Part shown: positions 1 through 11,700 of the stretch, piece by piece
Numbering within the stretch: the first letter of the stretch is position 1
Layout: every line of letters starts with the position of its first letter
Position numbers and translations under genes: made by a program
The notes under the pieces: model-generated
The model's database searches: none
What the model was told of the DNA's origin: nothing
The model's input: only the letters and a program-made list of their open reading frames with translations
Assembly: GCA_024867545.1 (NCBI GenBank)
Contig: JANFNE010000020.1
Span: 248,001 to 312,000 of the forward strand
Direction of reading: 5' to 3'
DNA length: 64,000 nt
Source of the DNA: Phytopythium helicoides
Lineage: Eukaryota > Oomycota > Peronosporomycetes > Pythiales > Pythiaceae

Positions 1-1
1 T

Positions 2-2094
2 CGAGAGCAACCCCTCCCGAAGGCAGATACATCGTCTTCTTCGACTACGTCAACAGGAATTGGTGGTATGTCAGTCCCTGCAGCGCTTCAACGCAAGTTT
101 AGTTCGGGTATTGGGTTCATCACCTCCACGACATCAACCAGCGCTTCGTCATCGAATGGTAGCGGTGAAGTTGATCCTTTGAGCACCGGTGCGCCACGGA
201 ACGTATCACAAGCATCGTATAATCCTACCAACCCTGTCTGGAACAAGGTTATCAAGCTGCCGTACAAGGGTGTGATTGGCACGTGCAGCCTGCACATTGA
301 TCTTACGGATATTGTCAAGTCAACCAGCACCGCGGACTCCAAAATCGGACATACATCTGTCAACATTGCGAAGTACATCATGTCTTCACGCACGGACATG
401 ACCCCCGAACAAGAGGAGGCAGCGATGGCCTCTGACAGCCGTTGGTATACAATTAGCAATGCGAAGGGCGAGTACTGCGGCAAGGTAATGCTCGGTATCA
501 CTTGTCGTCGCAAGGGTGTCAGCGATAATGTTCGAACGGCTCTACAGCGGATCCGGCGGGTATCCAGCCACGACTGAAGAAGAGTCAGAGTGTTGTGATC
601 GACTACCACAACCCGCCGTCATCGCACATGCTCCAGTGGGAGACGACGTCGATGTACCCCGCAAACACGCCCGCTGGCAATGGCTACAGCAGTGAGCGTG
701 CTGGCGCATCGGCTCGGGGCGACGAGTTTGTTATCGATCACCGTCGTCATGGGTGGGCAAACGTGAAGCTGTCACCTGAAAATATGGCTCGCACACGCTC
801 TGCCGGCGACGTGGATACTTCACTGCACCAGAAGTTTCCGGCGAGTGGCTCGGCCACATCGGTTGTGTGCAAGGACAATGAGAACATGCACACGTTTATG
901 GTATGCGGAGCGCCATTCACAATTCCCAGGCACTACCAGCTCATCAAGGTCTGTGGCCGTGGTGCATACGGTATTGTGATTGCTGCCACGGACACCCAGA
1001 CCGGTGGCAATGTCGCCATCAAGAAAGTAATTGATTGCATCTGGCACCCGCATCAGCTCAAGCAGATTCTGCGCGAGTGCCGCCTGATTCGGCACATGGC
1101 GCACGAGAATGTGTTGAGCCTGATGGACTTGATCCCTCCTCCTTCATATGCAGACTTCCGCGACGTGTACATGACGGTTGATCTTATGGAGATGGATCTT
1201 CACCGGATCATTTACTCCAAGGAGGTTCTGCTGGATGACCATATCCGATACTTTTTGTATCAGATCTTGAGCGGACTGAACCACATGCACAAGGCTGGCG
1301 TGCTGCATCGAGACCTGAAGCCGAGTAACCTGCTGATTAACTCGGATTGCCAACTGAAGATTTGCGATCTTGGTCTTGCACGCTCGAAGGAGGCTGATGA
1401 CATCGGAATGACCGAGTATGTGGTTACGCGGTGGTACCGCGCACCAGAGCTTCTACTAGGCAGTGCGTATGGAGAAGGAGTCGATCTGTGGGCTGCTGGA
1501 TGTATTTTCGCCGAGATGCTTGGCCGCAAGCCTTTGTTCCCAGGCGAGACGTACGTGCACCAGCTGCAGCTCATCATGAACGTGCTTGGTGTGCCAGAGG
1601 AGCATTCGTTCAAGGAGAATCCGCTGGCGAACAAGCTCAAGGGACGACAACTCCTTAGTCGCACACAGGCAGTTGCCGGCATTGACACAAGCACGATGTT
1701 CCCGAATGCAAACCCTGAGGGACTTGATCTGTTGTGGAAGATGCTCGTGTTCGATGTGGAGAAGCGTATCACGGTCCAGGAGGCGCTGCGCCACCCATAC
1801 CTCGCAGCGTACTATGATGAGGAGCGTGAGAATGCGCTGGTTGAGAGGTTCCAGAGCTTCGACCTGGATGATCTCGACGAGTCGGACTTGAAGGAGCTCA
1901 TGTTCAAGGAGATCTGTCATTTCCACCCCGAGGAGATGGAGAAGCGTGCAGTTCAGCAGCGCGACAATCCCGAAGCACAGGAGAAGCTGCCACCTGGATG
2001 GGTGAAGCGCGAGTCGCGCAGTGTGCCGGGCAAGTTTTACTATAGCAACCCCAAGCGCGGCATCAGCACGTGGATCAAGGAGGAAATGGACTAG
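2..2094 (+). CDS. MAP kinase with N-terminal C2-like domain and C-terminal WW domain (5' truncated)
   Basis: The frame is open from base 2, so the true start lies outside the window; the first ATG is at 68. Part one (to 577) resembles an NT-C2 domain (core around residues WNKVIKLPYKG and KIGHTSVNIAKYI). Part two (kinase about 931-1800) is a MAPK: GRGAYG loop, AIKK lysine, HRDLKPSN catalytic loop, DLG, and a TEY activation motif at 1411-1419 followed by VVTRWYRAPE. A WW domain (LPPGW ... FYYSNP ... STW) ends the protein at 2094. Part one stops at 577 while part two is already open from about 528 in another frame. Either a 1-nt shift lies near 555-577, or an 83-nt GTAATG...CCAG intron (485-567) is removed, but that would delete the last C2 strand. 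I favour one fused gene. It likely signals in a phosphorylation cascade; C2 and WW suggest membrane and proline-motif targeting. Confidence 0.8.
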
Positions 2095-2353
2095 ACACAC
2101 GACAGGGAATAGAACACTTTGGGATCGGGCAACCTCACGTGAACGAGAGTTGATGAAAGAAAGAGGTGAGAACTCCCATCGAAATTGGATAATAGCATGT
2201 GTATTGAGTCAGGCCATCACTTTGTCAACTCTCTCGCCTGCGTGCTTTGTGCATCGCTGACCTGCACGTCACAAACCATCTCCTCGCTTCTTGCACGAGT
2301 CCTCAGCGCGGTACTCCCTTTTGACGCCGCGCCAATATATATTTTTGTGGCAT

Positions 2354-3326
2354 CTAGCTTGCGATGGATGGCGCATAGCTAAGTGCCAGCTCGCCGACGG
2401 ACCCGCGAGGCAGCCTGCCGATGTAATACGAGGCCAAGGCACGCTGCTTCGCCGGCTCCCATGCATTTGTTTTTGCCATAGTGCAACTCCACGAAGCTGG
2501 TGCCGACTGAGGCGGCATCGGGATTGATGGCATGGGCATCGAGTGTCCAGTCGAGAACGGGGCGTGGTCGAAGGTATCCTTCAACATCAAATCTTCCTGA
2601 GAATCGTCTATTGGCATGGCCGCATGCCAGCTGTAGTTTCCGAGCGTCAACGTCGGCGGAGACGACTGAGTCAGGAAACGCTCCATGTCGAGGTCAGTTT
2701 CCAGATCCATCGTCGAAGCACAGCAATCGCGTTCGTCTTCGTCGTCTAGAACACTCATCGTCGACCTAGTATGAAGCAGCTCTCGCCTGTGCAAGTGCTT
2801 GGGCGGCATGTCCGCACCAAAGTACTCTTCCATGACTTCAACCGAGTCCAGATATCGTCTACGTAATTTTTTTTTTTTCACAGCAGCCAGTTAGTCTCTC
2901 CAATGCAACACGATTGCCAAAGACGAGAGTGCGTACCCATGGACGGGCTCGCCGCGGACGTCGATAAAGAATGAGTTGCCCCCTAGTTCGAGCGCTTGAC
3001 TGTACTCTCGTGAAAGCATTCGACAGCCCGACGACGCCGCTGCACTGCTGTTTGTCGATAGAAAAACGTCCCAACTGCATGTTGGCAATCGTCAGCCTCT
3101 ATGAACCAGCACGAGCATCGGCAGTCTAATCCATTGCACACCTCGCGAGATCGCTGCATTCATCGTGGTGGTCTGTTCCTGCGCGGCTGAACTCGCTATC
3201 TTCGTCCACATGCGCGAGCCATGCTGAGCTGAACGAGCGCTGCAGCATGCCCATAAGTGACGCTGCCGAGTCGCTACGCGGTCGAGTGGTGCGCTGTAGC
3301 ATTTCGTTCTCGGCCGCATCTGTCAT
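2354..3326 (-). CDS. Unrecognised spliced protein, three or more exons
   Basis: Exons read 3326-3142, 3074-2937 and 2858-2354, joined by GTGTGC...GCAG and GTACGC...GTAG introns that both keep frame. The product begins MTDAAENEML and is rich in Ser, Met and acidic residues. It contains a stretch SREYSQALELGGNSFFIDVR before the second junction, and RYLDSVEVMEEYFG just after it. The last exon ends in a Ser/Pro/Met-rich tail. No family is recognised, and no signal peptide or membrane segment is obvious. The start is the first in-frame ATG, but the frame stays open upstream to about 3590, so a longer N-terminus is possible. It points the same way as the Sec7 gene upstream of it. Confidence 0.5.
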
Positions 3327-4057
3327 GTCAAACTCATTTAGTTGATTTTGCAAGATCCCGCGTGTGTGAGTGCTGCCTTTTACCGCTGTCTCGAGCAGCA
3401 AAGCACCCCAGCGATGCACCCATGGCCTCAAGCTCGTGTTTCTACAAATGCCGCCTCTCAGCAAGAATTGGCAACTGGGGGCGGAGATCCACCTCTCCGA
3501 CGGAGACCGAGGCGTGTCTCTCAGTCTTTCACCTGATGGATCAGTTCTGCTCTCGGTTTTCTGGGTTGTGACAGCGTCGGTCGCGCGCCGTCAATCTTCA
3601 ACGTTGGAAGACACCAGTCGAAGTACTTCCGAGTCAACAAGCACCGCGGTCGTGTGGTTGAAGCTTCGAGAACCAGCCGTCGCCGTCGCCTCGATGGTGG
3701 AAAGAACAGCAGCGCTAGCTTCCAAGTCGATACGAGTGGATTCCGCAGAGGGCAGAAGGAAACTGCACTAGTGTCGACCAGTCCGCTTCACTAATTATAC
3801 GCGACTCTGAGCTGCCGAGAAGGAGCGAAACGCACTGCCCGCGACGCGCTGACGAGTCAACCGTCATGGTGGAAACGCTGCTTGGGGCTTTACGAGCGGA
3901 CAGCGGAGCTCAGACGCTTCGTGGTGCCTCCGGCCAAAGGTTGGGAAACGCTTGAAGCTGTGAGAGACACGAAGCAACGGACGACGCCAAGCAGCAAAAC
4001 TTGAACGGCAACACTACAGTTTACGTGTATTTGTTTAGTGGGGGCCAAAATTGAGTG
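3327..4057. other. Gap with a possible plus-strand terminal exon
   Basis: About 730 bp between two minus-strand genes. The plus strand reads open from about 3536 to a TAA at 3792-3794, with a basic, coding-looking product (GRHQSKYFRVNKHRGRVVEA, then Arg-rich), preceded by a possible CAG acceptor at about 3543. The minus strand is also partly open here and could hold 5' exons of the 2354-3326 gene. I cannot decide between them. The rest, to 4057, shows nothing definite. Confidence 0.25.
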
Positions 4058-5549
4058 CTAGTCCTCAAGCGACGAGAAGAAGACGCTGGGCTCGCAGAAC
4101 CGGATGAGCACGGGCCGCGGAGCTGTCTTCAGCAAGTAACGGGTCATCTCATACCCAAGTCGCTTCGTGCAGTCGTTCCCGACAGCCACGACGACCCACC
4201 CGATGATGGATGGCGTCTCAATCTTTGGCCCACTGTCGCTGCTCGTGCTGCTACGACTGCTGCTGTCTCTTGGCGACAGAAAGTTCGTTCTCCAGGTCTG
4301 CCAAAATGAGCTGGGCGAGCTGCTGCTGCTATAGATATGCCGATCGTTATTGTACTTCTTGACGAGGCAAGCGCGTCCGTCGATGGAAGTCTCAATCTCA
4401 AGACCCAGCTGGCTCTCGGGGAACTCGAGCTCGAGCTCGTCAGGCAGCAGCGCATCGGGCTTGCGCGGGATCCACTGAATCGGATTGGTCGCGAACGAGT
4501 CATAGCAGCTGGATAAATACTGGTCAGGGACAGTGGCGCCGTGTGTCAGATCGCTACTGTCATCTTCTAACAGTCGCTGATAGTTGCGCACAAAGGCAAT
4601 CTTGGTCATCTTGAACCGCCGCGCCAAATGGGGGTTATGCGCATCAGTGTTGAGCAACACGATCGAAAACACTAGCGTGTACACAGCATCTTCAGACGGC
4701 AGCGCCTTGTTGTCTGGGTTGGCCGCAAAGTACGCTTTTGCGAATGCCTGGAGGATCCGGTCAATTTTCTGTGCCTCGCCAGGCAACATGAACCGCCCTA
4801 GGTACACGCGCAGTGCCACATCCAGCGAAAAACCCTTGAAGAAAAATCCTGCTCAGGCGGTAGCGCGATACCGCCTAGTAAGTCAAGCAAGCAACATAGA
4901 AAAAAAAGGAGGTGGTGCCAACTACTAACCATTCGCGTACGCCTGCAGAACTTCCAGCGACCGCTCATCCGGCTCGCCTAGCACCCGCCCAATCTGTATT
5001 GACAAGCAAAAATGCAGATTGAGCGTCAGTTTCGGTGACTAGACAGACTCCTCCCCAGCAATGACGCACCATCTTGGGGTCCATATGCGGCATCTCGTGC
5101 AAGAATTCTGCAATCTCCTTCGGGGTTGCGCTACCTGGATGGCGCCATGTCATCACAAGCAGCGTCAGCAGCGCACTCTCACAGAACCAGCACCTTCAAG
5201 ACCATGCGACGCACTCTCGGGGCTCATGAGCTGCATGACGTGCAGCGCCTCGACGCTGGGCTGCTCCTCCGCCTCGCTCGGCGTCAGCTGGCGCTGCGCT
5301 GGCGATGACGAGGGCGACGACGTGGACGCCGCGGACGAGCTCGACTCTCGCGCCTTGTCACGCTACAAATAGAAAGAACGCGCGCATTAGATCGATGGCT
5401 GACGAGTCCACAGACGGCGCAAGAGCGCGCGCCGCGGCTCGTTCGAGCCGCAGTGACCAGCTCCGTCGCCTCCTGCAGGCGAGCGCTCCCGTAGTCGCGC
5501 GGGGCGAGCGGCAAGCGGCAGGCAAGCAACGCACCTCCTCGGGCTCCAT
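4058..5549 (-). CDS. Short Sec7-domain ARF guanine-nucleotide exchange factor
   Basis: Five exons (5549-5535, 5362-5215, 5134-5070, 4993-4930, 4848-4058) splice in frame. The product starts MEPEE, has a Ser-rich linker, then the Sec7 core: PKEIAEFLHE, IGRVLGEPDERSLEVLQAYA and the catalytic-glutamate motif FMLPGEAQKIDR, followed by FSIVLLNTDAHNPHL. This fold exchanges GDP for GTP on ARF GTPases at Golgi or endosomal membranes. At about 440 residues it is far shorter than BIG/GBF proteins and lacks their DCB/HUS regions. It is nearer the size of cytohesins but has no PH domain. The C-terminus, with an internal Ser-rich stretch and a final GYEMTRYLLKTAPRPVLIRF, looks like a split PDZ-type module (inference). 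It is divergent from the WD40/LamG gene. Confidence 0.85.
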
Positions 5550-5592
5550 CAGCGTAGCTCGGCGTTGATATTCTTGTCGCGTTCTTGTGCTG

Positions 5593-5614
5593 TACCGGTA
5601 TAAGAATACCGGTA
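5593..5614. promoter_or_regulatory. Perfect 9-bp inverted repeat in a divergent promoter
   Basis: TACCGGTAT, a 4-base AAGA spacer, then ATACCGGTA. It sits in the 165 bp between the Sec7 start (5549, -) and the WD40/LamG start (5715, +). It also contains two ACCGGT hexamers, so it may bind a dimeric factor; this is inference from symmetry and position. Confidence 0.4.
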
Positions 5615-5714
5615 TTCCGTACCTATCGTATTTTGTGTGGACAACCTAAAACGTTGACAAGCGCCAAGCGGCTCTTCAAGATCCATTTGCGATCCTCTCG
5701 ACCAGCGTTCGATC

Positions 5715-8700
5715 ATGGCTCCTGCTGCTGCTGCTGCTGGAGCCTCGACAGCAGCACAGGCACTACCGAGAGACTGCGTGTTTAGCCTGGTGAAGGCTGC
5801 GGGCGCTGTGGAACTACGGGCGTCGCTCATTCCTGACGGCGTGAGCGACAAGAAGCTCAGCAAGTTCGTTGAGGTAACGTTGCACCCCGTCAAGCCGTGG
5901 GCAGCCACAATTGAGCCCAGAGGAAGCGTTATCGTGTGGAACTTCGAGACGTCCGAACTTGTGGCCGAGTTCTCGCTCGATCTGTCGCAAAATCTTGACG
6001 ACGAAGTAGATGAAGGAGCCACGACGGAAAGCGCGGCTAATGCAGTAGGAGGAGCCGACGCGGTTTCGAGCCCAAGCTCTGCAGCGTCATCCAAGAGCTT
6101 TTTGCAATTAGGGTCAAGCTCACCAACTGCTGTGAGCTACATGAAGGGTTCGCGGCGCGCAGCAGGTCTGAGAATGCTGTTCTACGACCAAGAGGCCATT
6201 TCAGCCACGACGCAGCTCCCAACGCGACGCGCATGTTTCGACGAATGGCTGATCGTTCTTTCGGCCTCAGGAATTGCCATTTTCGACATCAATTCAGCAA
6301 CAATGGTATGTGCTGTAAATTAGGTCGTTTACAGGCTGCTAAGCACCTATTCTAACAACGTTTTGGTTACTACAGTTGCGTCGGATTCCAATCGAAGATT
6401 TGCAAAAGCAAATACCAACTAGTGCAGAGTTATTGCCTTATGGTGTGCTTGCAGTTGGATGCCAAGATGGCAAGATTCGTGTCGTAAATCTTCGAGTTGG
6501 AAAAGTTACTGCCACAGTTGACTCGGGTTCGTCGCGAGGTAGGGACGCTCGACGATTTTGAAACACCTGAGTTGTGGTTCTCATGCTTTGGATTGCAGAT
6601 GTTCAGCAGCTCTTGCTACTCTCTACACCTCCTCTAATCGTGTGTCGAAATGCGAGCGGCTCACGAAGCACGAGTGTCCCAACTCCTGAAACTCCGAGCG
6701 GCATTTACGTGCAGCGACAGTTTCTAGTGAGTGTCACGCTAGATGGGCGAGTAACGACGTGGAGAGTGAATGGAGCGGGGGCCGACGGTGCCGATTTCAT
6801 TAAAATTTCCGAGATGGAGATTCGAGATGCATTTAAAGGTTTCGACACATCTGCTGGAGTAGCAGAACTCCGCTACCACCCAAACCAAGAGACGCTAACA
6901 GTTTCCGGCCGCGATGGAGGCGTATTCATTTTTGATGTGTCTCCATTGACATCACAGAACAAACCGTACGTCAGCTATGTCAACGATGGGAAAACTCTTG
7001 ATTTAGAAGTATTAATCTTAATGGCTGTATACACCAGACCCAATTTTGTTGGAGTGTTTCCACCCAACAAGCTGCAAAGCGCGATCGTCCTCCCCGGCAT
7101 TAGAAAGGGACTCCTAACAACTGTCTCGATCTCAGCATCGTCAATGGCAGTACGCACATGGTATTGTCTTGAGTACGATAGAGGAAACGTGTAACTAAAT
7201 GGATCCCATACAATTAACTGTTCAGGTTGCTGTAGCCGAGATCGGTCCAAAGGGACGATACGTCGGGAAAGACAACATTCCAACCAGTTATCTCGAGTTT
7301 TTCGCCACCAGCGTGTTTGAATCGCGAGATCAACGCTGCGTTGTGCCATCGGTAAGATAGCCTTGCCTCTCAAATGTGGTTGCAAATCGTTCACCGAATT
7401 GGCATCCTCCCTTGATCACAGGCACTACAGAAGAAATTCAAGTTGTTGACCATAGCTCCTAGCCCTCGTGCGCACGGAGAGATTTGCTGTCTAACTACGT
7501 TCGGGCTATTCGTGTTCGATATTCAGCTGACTGGGTTTTCAAATCCAACTTTTATCGTTCGCGATGGAGGCAAAACGCCTCTCATCGCATATCCAGGAGC
7601 TCTCAGAGTGGCACTCCGTATATACGGGGAGGACACCTCGGTTAAACAAGAAGATCACAAGCTCCAGTGTAGTGCTGACACTGCCCAAGAGAAGCTTATT
7701 CCACCCCTCATCCAAGCTTGCCCAGCTAACTCATCCTTGATGGCAGCGATTGCACCTACTAGCTCACACTTTGAGGTATGCATCCGCGTTGCTGAGTGAG
7801 TATTATGCACCCCAGAAACTCTGATATCTCAAACTTGTCTTTTTGAAATCACAGATCATTCAAATGGACTCAGAGCTACGCAATCAAAAGTCTATAAGCA
7901 TGCATGGTATCTTCGCGGGAAATGCAATTGCTGTTGCGTGGCATCCACTCAAGCAACGAATTGCGTCCCTTGTCGTACGTGCAAATGCTTGCTAAAGTAA
8001 AACAGCAATAGCATTAACCAGCAGATTTATATGAAATAGCCTCAAGATCAGAACTCTAGGCGGTTCACTCGTGCGTCGTCGTCAAATGTAGCAGCTCCAA
8101 AGCGCCGAGGGTTTATGTTCGGAGGGAGTACTCGCGGTATTCAAGGAGATGATGCAAGCGGCAGTGGTGACTTGAAGCAGCGCTACGCATCGGCAAGAGC
8201 AACGAGTTTAGCTGTCTACGATATCGGAAGCGATGGACATGTGGAGCTTGTAGAAGAAAACTGTGCAACGCCAGAGGATCAAGTGTTGCACATATTCTCG
8301 GGTCCGTTTCTAGGGGTTGTGCGCTACGTTGTTGATGAGATGCGTGGCATTGGAGTGACTTCAACAACGGCAGAGAGCAAAGCTGATCCTCACGACACAA
8401 ATAGGAGCAAGCGAACGGAGTCGATGTCTCTTGGCTCTATGCTCTCTCCGACCGCTGGAGGAGGTGGTTCAATGTTTGGGTCAACTACTCCCACTTCTGC
8501 AACTACTGCAGCTGATCATGGTGGTGATCCAACGAGAGATCTAAAGAAGACGTATCTCGAATTCTATGAATGGGACTCGATATCAAAAGGGAAGGACTAC
8601 GGAACTGGAAAGTCGGGATTGGAAAGCACCTTAACCAAAATTGGTGGCTCCTCAATCAACTGCCCGTTGTTCCTTGAATGGGAGCGAGCCACTAATCGAT

Positions 8701-11700
8701 TCTGTGCGCTCGCATATCCAGACTCCATTCATATCTATCGTGTATCGGCAGCTCCGAAGCACGAAGTGGTTTGCGTGCATCGAATTCCAGTGGGAAGCCC
8801 CGCTCGCTCAATGTACTGGTTTCATCAGATGCTTTTCTTCACTACAGAAGAAGAAGTCAAGTGCTGTTTGTTGTCCAAGGCTCGCTACTTTCTGATTGAC
8901 ATTGCTTCCCGCCTAATTCCGTTGGACTCTCGCTGGAGAGCCCTCCAGATTGACAACGGCACCTTTCCGGATCCACAGGTACCACCATGATTTGCGTTCC
9001 AATGATCTCGCTCAACAGTTTTATCGATGTTTACTCTCCATGCTAGATTTTTCCTGAAGGCACAACAACCATATTGGGGATTGTTGGCCACAATCTTGTG
9101 CTGAGTGGCGAGATGCAGTTGTTACACACCATCAGTCTCTCCAACCGTGTGCTCCAGTGCTGTATGCTAATTGCAGTGGGGCAGAGTGAGTTAGCGTTGC
9201 AGGTCGCAGCAACTGTCGCTGCAGAGATGTCCGAATGGCTTGCAGCAGTCTTCGAGGCATTTGGCTTCACATCGCAGTGTCTGGCCTTGCAAAACGTGTC
9301 GACCGAATTCAAGGCGAATGTCTGCATTAAGGTGCTGTGATTGACTTTGTGATATTGTACCAATCATACTCACAATGAAATGCAACTCTAGCACGCCTTG
9401 TGGGAAGATCTGCCGGGGTTGTTATCCAATATCGGCTCAGATTCCATCGACGCCACGGTACGAAATGACTGCTTTTTCACGCTCCATCACTGTTTGTGCT
9501 GATTATACGGGAGGGTCAATGAAAACTAGGGTGCATCAACATTTCAGCGCGCGTGCACCGTCTTGCATCGTGCAAAGCGATATGAGCGCGTAGAAGGACT
9601 CTTTACGTCAGCGATAGAGACCAAACATGCCAATGATGCGCTCTTTATCGCGTCGCTTCTGAAAAATGACCAGGTACGCGCCGAACACGCAATTATTATC
9701 ACACACACACACTGACGGATATCCTACTGTAGCTTCTCGAAAAAGCGCTACGCCTCAAGAATGATCTGCCTGCTCTTTTCCATCTCACCAAGAAACTCTC
9801 CACGAGTGACAACGCTGAGCTGACTGCGTGGAATTCCTCCCTTTCTCAGCCGACTGCTGCTTGGAAAGCTACGCTTCACACTCACTCTATTCGGCCACCA
9901 GAAGCTCTCATCCTCTCTTCCAGTGGTACCAGCAACCCACGTAAGCTTTTCTAGAGAAACGAGGAAAGGCAGCTTATATTACATATCAATTCGTGCGTTC
10001 ATTCACGATTCATGCTCCTTTTTATCGCTCATATCGTGGCTTGGTATGTGCCTGCCCTCCAAAAGATCCATTCGAAAAGTCGTCGGCTGAGTGGTCGCAA
10101 GGTTTGCAGCTCACCTTCTCAGTCTCGACCTGCACAGCAACAAGCCAGTGATCGGCTGGCTGGGAGGAGTGGCGTGCCGGACATGGAGTCTGGGCTATCC
10201 CTTAGTCACAATATCGTGACAATAGATGACCGCAATCATGGTGGCAAAGAGCTAACTGTTGCCCATCCTGTGAGTGCTTTGATTCGCGTTGTGATTCACC
10301 TCTTACGTCTTGGAGACCAACTCGATCAATACCTTTGCTAGACCCGACGGAGTATTGTTTGCGTCTCGTCTACTTCACTGCTGGAGTTAGACGTGGTTAC
10401 GGGGGCGTCGACGAGCGAGATCTCGTTTGACTTGCCACTTGCTAGTACTGGCGCCACTGGTTCGTCTAGCCCATGTAATCTAGAATTACTCGCACCGGTG
10501 GGAAATGACCTTGTCGTCGGTGTTTGTCAAACGAGGTATTTTCCCTGGAGTGTCAATAGCACAAGGGTCAATGTTGCTAACATAGCGATTTACCCATGTA
10601 TACAGCAACCTCGCCGTGTGGAACTTGCGAACCTCGACACTCGAGTGTGTGTTGGAGTTGGAGCGTGGACAAAGTTCCAAAGGTATCGCCGGATTTACTA
10701 CGTCGCTCTGTCGCGAACAGTGGATATTCTACAGTATAGAAGGCAGCACAAGCATTAAAGTGCTATCGCTCGCAGCTGTGATGGCAATGGGTTCTGGAGA
10801 TGCCAGTGGTAAAGACCACGGGGTGCCGTCCAAAAAGATATCGCGCAAAACTACCAACAGGAGTAGCCAGCTGACAGCTCTGGCCTACGACACTTCAGCT
10901 CATCTGCTTGCATGCGGTTCTTCAGATGGGTCGTTCCAGCTCTGGGCTTTTGCTTCGCCAAAAACAGAAGATGAAAACGCGGGTGGGTCGTCTTCTAAAG
11001 ACGATACAGCACCAGTTACGTTGCTGTACACCTCAACACCATCAACCGGTGCACCGATCATCCACCTGGCATTTGGAAGCTCGACTTGTGCTTCCAACAG
11101 CTCTTCGTCATCATCTAGTTCTTTGCACTTGCTAGTTGCATACCAGAACCGTGTAACAGAGGTGTGGTCTCTTGCTCCATTGCTGGTCGCTCGTAGACCG
11201 CGCGAGCCTCAGCGAATCGCTAACACTCAGTTGTAAGTGATGGATGAATTGCTTGGCATATGATAAAGCTTAAGCTTACAAACTTGTGCTCCGAACTATG
11301 TGTAGACCGCCACTTCCCCAAACAAGCGATTTCTCCAAGAAGACTGGAGAGTTATGCTTTGCGATGCACAGCCAGCTCCCACTTCTCGTTGTAGGGTGGA
11401 ACCAGGCATCTTCTACAAATGGAGGATTTGCTTGGTCGAGTATGGCTGTGTGGCAGTTTGGTGGAAACGGCAGCAAAAGCTGTATCAAGTGGCGGGTCAT
11501 GAAACCGTCTCAGCGAATGAGACTTCAGAATAGTACCGACTGTGATCTGACCGGATCTATCGCTATTGTCTGGATCAATGATGTGCTTCGAGTCTGTAGC
11601 AGCCATCTGGTACAGCTTTCTCTTGACGCCTATTTGCCACTGATGGCAGTGCCAAACGATGATGGAGCTAAGCCCAGCTTTACTGGGTCACCCCGAGTAC

